A stretch of DNA of 56,754 nt, taken from Methylobacterium sp. Leaf118 (GTDB taxonomy: Bacteria > Pseudomonadota > Alphaproteobacteria > Rhizobiales > Beijerinckiaceae). The notes beneath the pieces are model-generated. The model was given only the letters and a program-made list of their open reading frames with translations. It was not told where the DNA came from and made no database searches. The translations under genes were made by a program, and so were the position numbers. Below, one piece after another: positions 45,530 through 53,468 of this stretch; position 1 is the first letter of the stretch; every line of letters begins with the position of its first letter. The stretch covers positions 1 through 56,754 of the forward strand of contig NZ_CAKLBV010000029.1 of assembly GCF_920984675.1 (NCBI RefSeq), written 5' to 3'.

Positions 45530-47416
45530 TCAGCCGGGCTCGATGCGGATCGCCGTCGCCCGCGGCCGGTAGGCGCTCAGGGAAAGGGCGAAGCGGCGCT
45601 CCTGCGGATCGCCGCCCGCCTCCGACGGCAGTTCGGAGAACCCCAGGCTCGGGTAGAGATCGCGGACCATGCCGTTCTTCGGGCTCGGCCGGTAGAGGCC
45701 GACGAGGCCGGTGGCGCCGTGGTCCCGAGCGGCTCCGGCCAGCATGTCGAGCATCGCCGCCTCGACCCCGCGCCCGATCACCCGGCAGCTCATCAGCCAG
45801 GTTTCGATCATGAGGTCGTCGCCCGCGCGGCGGCCGATGACGACGCCGACGATGCCGTTGTCGGCGAGCCGGTCGATCAGGCGGACGCGGAGGGCGAGCG
45901 CGTCCGGGTCGTCGAGGAGGGCGCGGGCCTGCCCCTCCGTGATCCGCTGCGTGGTCAGGTTGAACTGGTTGGTCTTGTTGACGAGCTGGACGATGCGGGG
46001 GAGGTCCTCGGCGGTGAAGGATCGCCACAGGAGCCGCATGTCGAGGCCGGCGAGATAGGCCGTCAGGTCGCCCGCCTCCGCCACCGCCGCATGATGGCGG
46101 GCGGCGGCCGCGTAATGGCCGCCCCGGGCCCGGTCCTCCTCGGTCACCGCGAGGGCCTCGAAATAGCCGGCCTCGGCGATGCGCCCGGCATAGCCGCTCG
46201 GATCCTCCGGCAATTCCGGCACGGCGACCTCCGGCAGGGCGCTGCGCACGCGGTCGCGCTCGAACGGGTTGTCGTCGACGAAGACGAGGGCGTCGAGGCC
46301 GATCTTGAGCCGTTCCGCCACCCGGCGCAGGTTCGCCGCCTTGTCGTCCCAGTTGGCCAGGAAGGCGGCGATGTCGGACGGCCGCAGCACCATCTCGGGA
46401 TGCCCCTCGAAGGCCTCGCGGGCATTGGCCTCGTCGTTCTTGGACACGACCGCGAGGATGATGCCGCGCCCGGCGAGGTCGCGGGCATAGGCCTGGACGC
46501 CCGCGAAGGCCTCGCCCTCCGCGCTGCCCGGCCCCAGCGCCAGGCCCGCCGGACCGTCGTCGCCGACGATCCCGCCCCAGAGGGTGTTGTCGAGGTCGAG
46601 CACCAGCGCCTTGCGCGACAGCCCGCGCCGGGCCGCGAGCATCCGGGCGACGAGGTCGCCGTAATGGGGGGCGGCGGCCGGCGCGATCTCCTGCCGGGCG
46701 CGCAGCCACCAGACCGGCTCGTGCCACGCGGCCAGGCCGTGGCGCAGGAGCGCGGGGTCGAGGTCGAGGAGATCGACCCCCTCGGCCGCCGCCGTCGCCC
46801 GCAGGGCGGCGTTCAGGCGGGCGACCGAGGCCGCGCGGGAACCGGGCAGGCGCCGCTCGTTCAGGCCCAAGAGCGGCACCGGCGTCGGCAGGAGGCTCTG
46901 CTGAAGGATCGCGCAGCCGAGGCGCGCCCGGGCCGTCCGCCACAGGCCGTGCAGCTCGGTGAGGACCGCCTCCTCGGTCCGGCATGTCTGCGCCGCGTCG
47001 TCCGCGACCGCGAGCCCGCCGGTCGCGTGGCCGGCATCGAGGCTGAAGAGGATCTCGTCGGGCCGGAAGGCGTGGAGGCCGGAGCCCGGATCGAGGATCT
47101 CCTGGCGGTAGGCGCCGTAGGCCCCCTCGTAGGTCTCGATCCAGAGGCCGCGCCGCAGCCCGGCGACGCGGATCGCGGGCAGGAGATGCGAGAGGGTGGC
47201 CGAGCCGAGGACCGCGAGCCGCACCGGCGGGCGGGCCAAGCCCTCGGGCGGGCCGGAAAAGCGCGCGTCGAGGGCCCGGGCCAGCGCGTTGGTGCGCACC
47301 GCGGTGAGCCGGGTGTTGGCGAGCGCCACGAAGGCTGCCCAGCCCACCCCCTCGCGCAGGGCCGCGAGGCGCTCCGCCCAGGGGCCGGGATCGGGCAGCC
47401 AGGCGAGGTCGGGCAC
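45530..47416 (-). CDS. FkbH-like HAD-IIIC protein with GNAT-like C-terminal domain
   Basis: Protein of 628 residues. The N-terminal ~260 residues resemble an SGNH/GDSL-like region (AVLGSATLSHLLPAIRVAGL). The HAD domain has the catalytic VLDLDNTLWGG (DxDxT), VSKNDEANAREAF and FVDDNPFERDRVR. The C-terminal ~190 residues are GNAT-like (NKTNQFNLTTQRITEGQ, IETWLMSCRVIGRGVEAAML). In polyketide systems FkbH proteins dephosphorylate 1,3-bisphosphoglycerate and load a glyceryl unit on an acyl carrier protein. The adjacent carrier protein gene fits that chemistry. The GTG start at 47416 lies five bases after the carrier stop. Confidence 0.9.
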   Translation of the reverse strand: MPDLAWLPDPGPWAERLAALREGVGWAAFVALANTRLTAVRTNALARALDARFSGPPEGLARPPVRLAVLGSATLSHLLPAIRVAGLRRGLWIETYEGAYGAYRQEILDPGSGLHAFRPDEILFSLDAGHATGGLAVADDAAQTCRTEEAVLTELHGLWRTARARLGCAILQQSLLPTPVPLLGLNERRLPGSRAASVARLNAALRATAAAEGVDLLDLDPALLRHGLAAWHEPVWWLRARQEIAPAAAPHYGDLVARMLAARRGLSRKALVLDLDNTLWGGIVGDDGPAGLALGPGSAEGEAFAGVQAYARDLAGRGIILAVVSKNDEANAREAFEGHPEMVLRPSDIAAFLANWDDKAANLRRVAERLKIGLDALVFVDDNPFERDRVRSALPEVAVPELPEDPSGYAGRIAEAGYFEALAVTEEDRARGGHYAAAARHHAAVAEAGDLTAYLAGLDMRLLWRSFTAEDLPRIVQLVNKTNQFNLTTQRITEGQARALLDDPDALALRVRLIDRLADNGIVGVVIGRRAGDDLMIETWLMSCRVIGRGVEAAMLDMLAGAARDHGATGLVGLYRPSPKNGMVRDLYPSLGFSELPSEAGGDPQERRFALSLSAYRPRATAIRIEPG

Positions 47417-47421
47417 GCGGC

Positions 47422-47673
47422 TCAGGCTCCGCCGCCCGTCTTGCGTGCCACGGTGTCGGCGAGATCGCCGACGCGGGCGAGCGCGTCGACCTCGCGGGTC
47501 GTGAGGGTGATCCCGAACGCCTCCTCGGTGGCCATCAGGATCTCGACCATCCGCCCGGAATCCCAGCCGGGCACGTCGTTCGCCGTGGTCTCCGGCCGCA
47601 GGACGAGGGCCGGGTCCTCGAAGATCTCGCGGAAGAGCTCGGTCAGGCGGGCGTAGATGGCGTCGGAGGTCAT
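47422..47673 (-). CDS. acyl carrier protein
   Basis: Carrier of 83 residues. The phosphopantetheine serine sits in NDVPGWDSGRMVEILMATEE, where DSG replaces the usual DSL. Flanking helices (YARLTELFREIFEDP, GITLTTREVDALARVGDLAD) are typical. It is a dedicated carrier and not the fatty-acid AcpP, which would not lie beside FkbH. The ATG at 47673 is preceded by a weak AAGCGC. Middle gene of a three-gene cassette. Confidence 0.9.
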   Translation of the reverse strand: MTSDAIYARLTELFREIFEDPALVLRPETTANDVPGWDSGRMVEILMATEEAFGITLTTREVDALARVGDLADTVARKTGGGA

Positions 47674-47741
47674 GCGCGCTTCCGTCGAACCGGCTTCGGT
47701 CGGCCGGCGCCTATAGCAGATCGGTGCGGCGGACGCGCGGG

Positions 47742-48824
47742 TCAGAAGCGGGCCAGGATCCGGGCCGGAAGGGGCGGATGCGGGGCGGCGGAGGGCTCGG
47801 GGGCCTCCTCCAGCCGCCAGCCGGCGGTGTGGAAGACGCCCGAGGCGGGGCCGCGGGCGACGAGGCCGACCCGCAACCGGCCGTGCCCCTCCGGCAGGGT
47901 CGCGGTCACGAAGACGCGCTGCCACGTCCCGCGCTGCCCGAGATCGGCCTCCCGCCAGCGGATCCGCCGGTCGCCGATCGCGGCGGCGAGCCCCTCGCCG
48001 CGGAAGCCTCCCGGGATCCGGACCCAGCAGGAGAAGGCGTGCACCGCCCGCCGGTCCAGGGGCGCCAGATCGACGAGCGGGCCGAACACGGTCTGGTCCG
48101 CGTCCGGGTCCGGCCGGTGCCGGCGGGCGAGGTAGCCGAAGCGCGGCAGCAGGTTCGCCGGGGGGAGGGCGGGTAAGGCGGGCAGCCCCCGGACGAGCGC
48201 CCAGGCCTGGCGGCACAGCGCGAACCAGGGCGGAAGATCGATCGCCACCACGGCGTCGTAGGGGGCGAAGTCGCCGACCCATCCCTCGATCAGCCCGTCC
48301 TCGCGCCACCGCAAAGGCGGGACCGGCCCCGAGGCCCCGGCGGCGCGCACCCACAGGAGCGTCGCGGGCCCGTGCCGGCGCAGGGCCCGCATCAGCGCGG
48401 CGATCCCGGCATCCGTCGCGTTGGCGCCGTCCTTGCGCACGAGCACCTTCTCGCCCGAGCGGAGATCCTCGAGGAAGCGGCGCTTGAGATAGCCGACCTT
48501 GCGGACCTCCTTCTTGAGCAGGCTGTCCGGATCCACGGACCCCGTACGGTGCCCGGTGTTATAATCGAAGCCGTAGCGGCGGCTCACGCAGAACAGGTAG
48601 CCGGAGCTGTGCTCGGTGAGGTGCAGGTCGTCCCCGCGCCCGTAGAGTTCGAAATCGGTGTCGAGGGCATGGATCAGGTTCTCGATCCGGGAGGCCGAGA
48701 ACTTGAGCAGCCCGAGCTGGTCGACGCCGCCATAGCGCTGGACGAGACCGAATTCGCAGTTGTCGCCGATGCTCTCGAAGGTGCCGAGGACATGGTGGAT
48801 CGGCGGGCATGCGCCAGCGGGCAT
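47742..48824 (-). CDS. DUF1796-like protein (putative cysteine peptidase fold), polysaccharide-associated
   Basis: Protein of 360 residues. It opens with the signature FESIGDNCEFGLVQRYGG, containing the conserved Cys, followed by LLKFSASRIENLIHALD and HLTEHSSGYLFCVSRRYGFD, as in proteins often filed under DUF1796 near capsule or glycosyltransferase genes. A region near 110-170 (RSGEKVLVRKDGANATDAGI) continues that domain. The last ~100 residues (VHAFSCWVRIPGGFRGEG to SGVFHTAGWRLEE) look like a beta-sandwich of the carbohydrate-binding type; this is inference. Function unknown. First gene of the cassette with the carrier and FkbH-like genes. Confidence 0.7.
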   Translation of the reverse strand: MPAGACPPIHHVLGTFESIGDNCEFGLVQRYGGVDQLGLLKFSASRIENLIHALDTDFELYGRGDDLHLTEHSSGYLFCVSRRYGFDYNTGHRTGSVDPDSLLKKEVRKVGYLKRRFLEDLRSGEKVLVRKDGANATDAGIAALMRALRRHGPATLLWVRAAGASGPVPPLRWREDGLIEGWVGDFAPYDAVVAIDLPPWFALCRQAWALVRGLPALPALPPANLLPRFGYLARRHRPDPDADQTVFGPLVDLAPLDRRAVHAFSCWVRIPGGFRGEGLAAAIGDRRIRWREADLGQRGTWQRVFVTATLPEGHGRLRVGLVARGPASGVFHTAGWRLEEAPEPSAAPHPPLPARILARF

Positions 48825-48908
48825 CGGGTCTTGCGGAGGTTGCCTCAGGGGGCCCGCCGGATACGCCCTCGCGGGCCGGGGAGCAATGCGCGCCCGCGGC
48901 TGGCCGCC

Positions 48909-50474
48909 CTACCGCAGGGCCAGCACCACCACCCCGATCGCGATCGCCCACAGGGCCAGCGCGGAGACGATGGACCGGCGCGTCTCGGCCTTGGCGAGAC
49001 GCTCGAGGGCGCGGCGGTCGCGGCCGCCCTCCTCGTCGAGGCGGATCATGATGCGGCGGATGCGCTGGGCGATGTCGGGGATGTCGGAGACGACCTCGGA
49101 CAGGGTGAGCGCCGCGCGCCCCGCCCCTTCGAGGCGCCCGACGGGGCCGAGATGGCGGGTGATCCAGCTGCGCACCACCGGCTCGGCGCCGGTCCACATG
49201 TCGAGCTGGGGATCGAGGGAGCGGGCGACGCCCTCGACCACCACCATGGTCTTCTGGAGCATCACCAATTCGGTGCGGGTGCTCATGTCGAACAGGGCGG
49301 TCACGTCGAACAGCAGGGTGAGCACCTTGGCCATCGAGATCTCATCGGCCCGGCGCTGGTGGATCGGCTCGCCGATCGCCCGGATCGCCTGGGCGAAATC
49401 GTCGACGGAATGGTGGCGCGGCACGTAGCCCGCCTCGAAATGGACCTGGGCGACGCGGCGGTAGTCGCGGGTGATGAAGCCCAGCAGAATCTCGGCGAGG
49501 AAGCGCCGCTCGGCATGGCCGAGGCGTCCCATGATGCCGAAATCGACCGCCACCAGCAGGCCGTCCCGGTCCACGAACAGGTTCCCGGGATGCATGTCGG
49601 CGTGGAAGAAGCCGTCGCGGATGGCCTGGCGCAGGAAGGACTGGATCACCGTGCGCCCGAGCGCCTTCGGGTCATGGCCCGCCGCGACGATGCCGGCGCG
49701 GTCGTTGAGGCGGATGCCGTCGATCCATTCGGAGGTCAGCACGTCCCGCCCCGTCAGGACCCATTCGGGTCGGGGCGTGCGGAAATCGGCGTCGCCCGCG
49801 GTGTTCTGGGCGAGTTCGGACATCGCGGCGGCTTCGAGCCGGAGATCCATCTCCATGGTGACGGAGCGGGCCAGGATCTCGACGACCTCGCGCGGGCGCA
49901 GGCGCTCGGCATCGGGCAGCAGCGCCTGGACGATGCGGGCCATGAAGCGCATCGCCTGGATGTCGCGGGCGAAGCGCTCGCGCACGCCCGGGCGCATCAC
50001 CTTGACCGCGAGGGTCCGCTGGGTGCCGTCGGCGTCGAGCACCGTCGCCTTGTGGACCTGGGCGATGGAGGCCGCCGCCACCGGCTCGCTGAAGGCGGTG
50101 AACAGGACCGAGACCGGCTTGCCGAGGTCGGCCTCGATCGCCCGCAGCGCCTGCCCCTGGGGGAAGGGCGGCACCCGGTCCTGGAGGCGCTCCAGGTCGC
50201 GGGCGGCGGCCATGCCGACGATGTCGGGCCGGGTCGCCAGGAACTGGCCGAACTTGACGTAGGAGGGCCCGAGCCGGGTCAGCGCCCGCTCCAGGGGGCT
50301 GGCGCCCGGGTCGAGGGCGATGCCGCGCCGCTCCAGGGCGCGGCCCATCCGCAGGGCGAGGCGCAGATGCGGCGGCAGGGGGGCCGGATCGATCAGCGCC
50401 AGCCCGCCCTCGCGGGCCAGCACGAAGCCGACATGGGCGCCGCGGGCGAGGTGGAAGACCGCGCCGAACATCAT
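48909..50474 (-). CDS. ubiB: UbiB-family atypical kinase/ATPase of ubiquinone biosynthesis
   Basis: ABC1/ADCK-type protein of 521 residues needed for ubiquinone synthesis. It shows the KxGQ motif in SYVKFGQFLATRPDI, the Ala-rich loop AAASIAQVHKA, FFHADMHPGNLF and the metal-binding VAVDFGIMG. A C-terminal membrane anchor (IVSALALWAIAIGVVVLALR) follows. The ATG at 50474 has AAGGGGACG upstream; the longer frame to 50537 overlaps ubiE and is unlikely. It follows ubiE by 22 bp. Confidence 0.94.
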   Translation of the reverse strand: MMFGAVFHLARGAHVGFVLAREGGLALIDPAPLPPHLRLALRMGRALERRGIALDPGASPLERALTRLGPSYVKFGQFLATRPDIVGMAAARDLERLQDRVPPFPQGQALRAIEADLGKPVSVLFTAFSEPVAAASIAQVHKATVLDADGTQRTLAVKVMRPGVRERFARDIQAMRFMARIVQALLPDAERLRPREVVEILARSVTMEMDLRLEAAAMSELAQNTAGDADFRTPRPEWVLTGRDVLTSEWIDGIRLNDRAGIVAAGHDPKALGRTVIQSFLRQAIRDGFFHADMHPGNLFVDRDGLLVAVDFGIMGRLGHAERRFLAEILLGFITRDYRRVAQVHFEAGYVPRHHSVDDFAQAIRAIGEPIHQRRADEISMAKVLTLLFDVTALFDMSTRTELVMLQKTMVVVEGVARSLDPQLDMWTGAEPVVRSWITRHLGPVGRLEGAGRAALTLSEVVSDIPDIAQRIRRIMIRLDEEGGRDRRALERLAKAETRRSIVSALALWAIAIGVVVLALR

Positions 50475-50496
50475 CGCGTCCCCTTCGCGGCCGATC

Positions 50497-51294
50497 TCAA
50501 GAAATCTTCCAGCCCGAATGGATCGCGACGATGCCACCGGAGAGCCGGCGATGGGTCACGTGCGAGAAGCCCGCGGCCTCGATCATCCCGGCGAAGGCGC
50601 CGGGGGAGGGGAACTTGCGGATCGATTCCACGAGGTACCGGTAGGATTCGCGGTCGCCCGCCACCCGCGCGCCGATCCGCGGGATCACGTGGAAGGAATA
50701 GGCGTCGTAGATCTTCTCCAGCACCGGCAGGTCGACCCGGGAGAATTCCAGGCACAGGAAGCGCCCGCCGGGCTTGAGCACCCGCCGCGCCTCGGCGAGC
50801 GCCGCGTCGATGCGCGGCACGTTCCGGATGCCGAAGGCGATGGTGTAGCTGTCGAAGGTGTCGGCCGGGAGCGGCAGCGTCTCGGCGTTGCCGGTCACGA
50901 AATCGATCCGGCCGGCATAGGTCGTCCCGGCGCGCTCGGCGCCGACCCGCAGCATCGCCTCGTTGATGTCGAGCACCGTGACATGGGTGTCCGGGCCACC
51001 CGCTTCGAGCGTGCGGAAGGCGATGTCGCCGGTGCCGCCGGCGACATCGAGGTGGCGGACCGGACGGGTCCTGGACGGGCGCAGCATCCCGATGAGGTGC
51101 GACTTCCAGGCCCGGTGGAGGCCCCCCGACATCAGGTCGTTCATCAGGTCGTAGCGGCGGGCGACCGAGCGGAACACGTCGTCGACCCGGGCCTGCTTCT
51201 CGGAGAGGCGCACGCGCTCGTAGCCGAAATCGGCGGTGGTCTCGTCCGCCCCCGCTCGCGTGTCCCGGCCCGTGCCGGTGCTGGTCCCGCTCAT
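50497..51294 (-). CDS. ubiE: demethylmenaquinone/2-polyprenyl-6-methoxy-benzoquinol methyltransferase
   Basis: SAM-dependent C-methyltransferase of 265 residues in ubiquinone synthesis. It shows [23 protein letters not shown] motif [49 protein letters not shown] and [20 protein letters not shown]. The ATG at 51294 is preferred over 51354 because the extra residues are basic and unconserved, though the ribosome binding site is weak. Divergent from mutM. Confidence 0.95.
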   Translation of the reverse strand: MSGTSTGTGRDTRAGADETTADFGYERVRLSEKQARVDDVFRSVARRYDLMNDLMSGGLHRAWKSHLIGMLRPSRTRPVRHLDVAGGTGDIAFRTLEAGGPDTHVTVLDINEAMLRVGAERAGTTYAGRIDFVTGNAETLPLPADTFDSYTIAFGIRNVPRIDAALAEARRVLKPGGRFLCLEFSRVDLPVLEKIYDAYSFHVIPRIGARVAGDRESYRYLVESIRKFPSPGAFAGMIEAAGFSHVTHRRLSGGIVAIHSGWKIS

Positions 51295-51600
51295 CCGATC
51301 CCGCGCCGCTCTCCGGCCCCGCCATCCTGGCCGAGCCCATAGCGCCAGCCTCATAGCGAATGCGCGCCGGAACCGCCATCGGGCGGCGGCGGGAATCGTC
51401 CCGGGCCCCGGATCCGGACCGCGTCCCTAAGATCCTGCGCCGCATCGGATTTTTTCCGCAAGGGCCTGCATCCCCGTCTCAAACCGATGCGATCCGCCGC
51501 CCGCGACGCAAGGGCGCCGCGATCCGACGATGCGGCGGAGCGCAGGAGAGCCTATCGTCCCGCCCCACGCCGAGGGGCCGCCCCGCCAAATCCGGAAACC
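51295..51600. other. divergent promoter region of ubiE-ubiB and mutM
   Basis: A 306-bp GC-rich gap between divergent start codons. I see no gene, repeat or hairpin of note, and no promoter close enough to consensus to name. Confidence 0.5.
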
Positions 51601-52500
51601 ATGCCCGAACTGCCCGAAGTCGAGACCGTGCGCCGGGGCCTCGCCCCCGCGATGGTCGGTGCGCGCATCGCCCGCGTGACCCTGCGCCGGCCGAACCTGC
51701 GCTTTCCCTTCCCCGAGAACTTCGCCCGGCGGCTGGAGGGCCGGACGGTCCTCGACCTGAGGCGGCGGGCCAAATACCTGACGGCGCCCCTCGATTCCGG
51801 CGAGAGCCTGATCCTGCATCTCGGCATGAGCGGGCGCTTCGACGTGGCGCTGCCCGACGGCGGAAACCTCTCGCCGGGCGATTTCTACCTCGACGGGGCG
51901 CTCGGGAGCCCCAAGCACGACCACGTGGTGCTGGCCTTCGAGAACGGCGCGACCGTCACCTACAACGACGCCCGCCGCTTCGGCTTCATGGACCTCGTGC
52001 CGACGGCGGCGATCGACACCTGCCGCCACTTCGCCGCCATGGGGATCGAGCCCCTGAGCGAGGCCCTCGACGGGCCGGTCATCGCCCGCCTGTTCCGCCA
52101 CCGGATCACGCCCCTGAAGGCCGCGCTCCTCGACCAGCGCCTGATCGCGGGCCTCGGCAACATCTATGTCTGCGAGGCGCTGCACCGGGCGGGCCTGCAT
52201 CCGGCGCTGCCGGCCGGGGCGCTGGCCAAGCCCGATGGCGGCCCGACGCCGAAGGCGAAGCGGCTCGCGAAGGAGATCCGGGCGGTCCTGACCGAGGCGG
52301 TCGCGGCCGGCGGCTCGACCCTGCGGGACTATGCCCAGCCGGACGGCCAGCGCGGCGGCTTCCAGAACGTGTTCCGGGTCTACGACCGGACCGGGCTCGC
52401 CTGCACGGCGCGGGGCTGCACCGGCCGGGTCGCGCGGATCGTGCAGGGCGGGCGGTCGACCTTCTTCTGCGAGGTCTGCCAGTCGCTCTCGAAGCCGTGA
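51601..52500 (+). CDS. mutM: formamidopyrimidine-DNA glycosylase
   Basis: Bifunctional glycosylase/AP lyase of 299 residues, removing 8-oxoguanine from DNA. After Met removal the N-terminal proline nucleophile is in [13 protein letters not shown]. Also visible are the [14 protein letters not shown] region, [20 protein letters not shown] (H2TH) and the C-terminal zinc finger with cysteines in CTARGC and FFCEVC. The ATG at 51601 is required by the catalytic Pro. Divergent from ubiE. Confidence 0.96.
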   Translation: MPELPEVETVRRGLAPAMVGARIARVTLRRPNLRFPFPENFARRLEGRTVLDLRRRAKYLTAPLDSGESLILHLGMSGRFDVALPDGGNLSPGDFYLDGALGSPKHDHVVLAFENGATVTYNDARRFGFMDLVPTAAIDTCRHFAAMGIEPLSEALDGPVIARLFRHRITPLKAALLDQRLIAGLGNIYVCEALHRAGLHPALPAGALAKPDGGPTPKAKRLAKEIRAVLTEAVAAGGSTLRDYAQPDGQRGGFQNVFRVYDRTGLACTARGCTGRVARIVQGGRSTFFCEVCQSLSKP

Positions 52501-52622
52501 TCGCGCCCGGAACGGTTTCGCCGCGCCCGCCGTTCGCCTTCATGTCGATCCGGACGGGTCCGGCCCGTCGCCGGGGCCTTCTGGGATCGCCCGCACTACT
52601 CGCAATCGAAGGGAGAAACCCC

Positions 52623-52835
52623 ATGCGCATCTCTCGGCTGCTGCCCGTTCTCGGGCTCGTCGCCCTGGGGCTGACCGCCTGCAAGGACGAGAAGAAGGAC
52701 GCCGCCGCCCCGCCGCCCCCGGCCGGCAGCACCACGACGACGGCCCCGACGACGCCGCCGACCGGCACCCCGGCCCCGGGCAATCCGGCGCCCGGCACGC
52801 CGCCCGCCCCCGCCAACAAGCCCGCCGGCCAGTAA
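52623..52835 (+). CDS. small Pro/Thr-rich lipoprotein
   Basis: Protein of 70 residues. The signal peptide ends in a lipobox (LGLTAC, lipidated C20) and is followed by KDEKKD and a Pro/Thr/Ala-rich tail (PTTPPTGTPAPGNPAPGTPP) that is probably extended and exposed. The ATG at 52623 has GAAGGGAGAAACCCC upstream, a good site. Function unknown. Closed by a strong terminator. Confidence 0.8.
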   Translation: MRISRLLPVLGLVALGLTACKDEKKDAAAPPPPAGSTTTTAPTTPPTGTPAPGNPAPGTPPAPANKPAGQ

Positions 52836-52850
52836 GCGCCGGAACGTCAG

Positions 52851-52885
52851 GAAGGCCCGCCCGCTCGGGCGGGCCTTCTCCGTTT
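52851..52885 (+). terminator. intrinsic terminator after the small lipoprotein gene
   Basis: GAAGGCCCGCCC (52851-52862) pairs with GGGCGGGCCTTC (52867-52878) across GCTC, followed by TCCGTTT. Confidence 0.88.
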
Positions 52886-52887
52886 GC

Positions 52888-52928
52888 GGAAGGACGCCTT
52901 GGGGAAGGACGCCTTGGGGAAGGGCGCC
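52888..52928. repeat. tandem 15-bp repeat
   Basis: GGAAGGACGCCTTGG occurs at 52888-52902 and 52903-52917, then a truncated copy to 52928. Between the terminator and the next gene. Confidence 0.85.
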
Positions 52929-53011
52929 CCGTCGCGGGCGCCTGAACGTTCCGGTGGGGCTCGCGGTGGCGGTCGGTCAGGCGTCTGCCTTCGAACCGAC
53001 CGGGAGCATCC

Positions 53012-53311
53012 ATGACACCGCTGTTCCTCGCAGCCCTCGCGCTGCCGCTCGCGACCGCCGCCCTCGCCCCATCCGCCCTCGCTCAAGCCGGCCCGGCGGA
53101 GACCCAGCCGCCCGGCCCGAAGCGGAGGCTCGGCCCCGCCGACGGCGCCGGAACGGTCGTCCAGCCGGGGGGCATCGACCATGGCGGGCCGGGCTCGGTC
53201 GGCACGGTGGCGCCCGGCTCGACCCATATCACCAACAATCCCGGCACCGCCGAGAAGCCGGAGCAGCCGATCGCCAATCCCGGCGCGCCGGACACCGCGG
53301 GCGGCGGCTGA
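53012..53311 (+). CDS. small secreted hypothetical protein
   Basis: Protein of 99 residues with a signal peptide (TPLFLAALALPLATAALAPS, then ALAQA). The mature part is Gly/Pro-rich with VQPGGIDHGGPGSVGTVAPG and ends in a run of Gly. No domain recognised. The ATG at 53012 has CGGGAG upstream. The TGA stop (53309-53311) is formed by the first three bases of the hairpin of repeat copy C, so the present C-terminus may have been set by the repeat. Confidence 0.75.
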   Translation: MTPLFLAALALPLATAALAPSALAQAGPAETQPPGPKRRLGPADGAGTVVQPGGIDHGGPGSVGTVAPGSTHITNNPGTAEKPEQPIANPGAPDTAGGG

Positions 53312-53418
53312 TCCGGGCTCCGCTTGATCAAAGCGGAGCCCGGATCAGGCAAGCCCGCGCGGCGTTTGAGCGAAGCCCAAATCCGCCATCCCGAAGGGAT
53401 CAACCGGATTTGGTATGA
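53309..53418 (-). repeat. dispersed palindromic repeat, copy C (inverted) with 17-bp hairpin
   Basis: Inverted relative to copies A and B. The hairpin has a perfect 17-bp stem (53309-53325 with 53331-53347) and loop GATCA. It is followed by the complement of the shared core, ending TCCGGTTGATCC...ATACC on the minus strand at 53418. It lies between convergent genes and provides the stop codon of the upstream one. Confidence 0.88.
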
Positions 53419-53468
53419 GGCGCGGCCCCTCCATCCGGGCCGGGCCGAGGCAGGGGACAGGGGCCGGC

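Noticed and set aside
43947..46985. Single long protein joining coaBC with an upstream frame
   Set aside because: Upstream of 45224 the frame is an Arg/Pro/Gly-rich shadow of the FkbH-like gene; CoaBC begins normally at the ATG at 45224.
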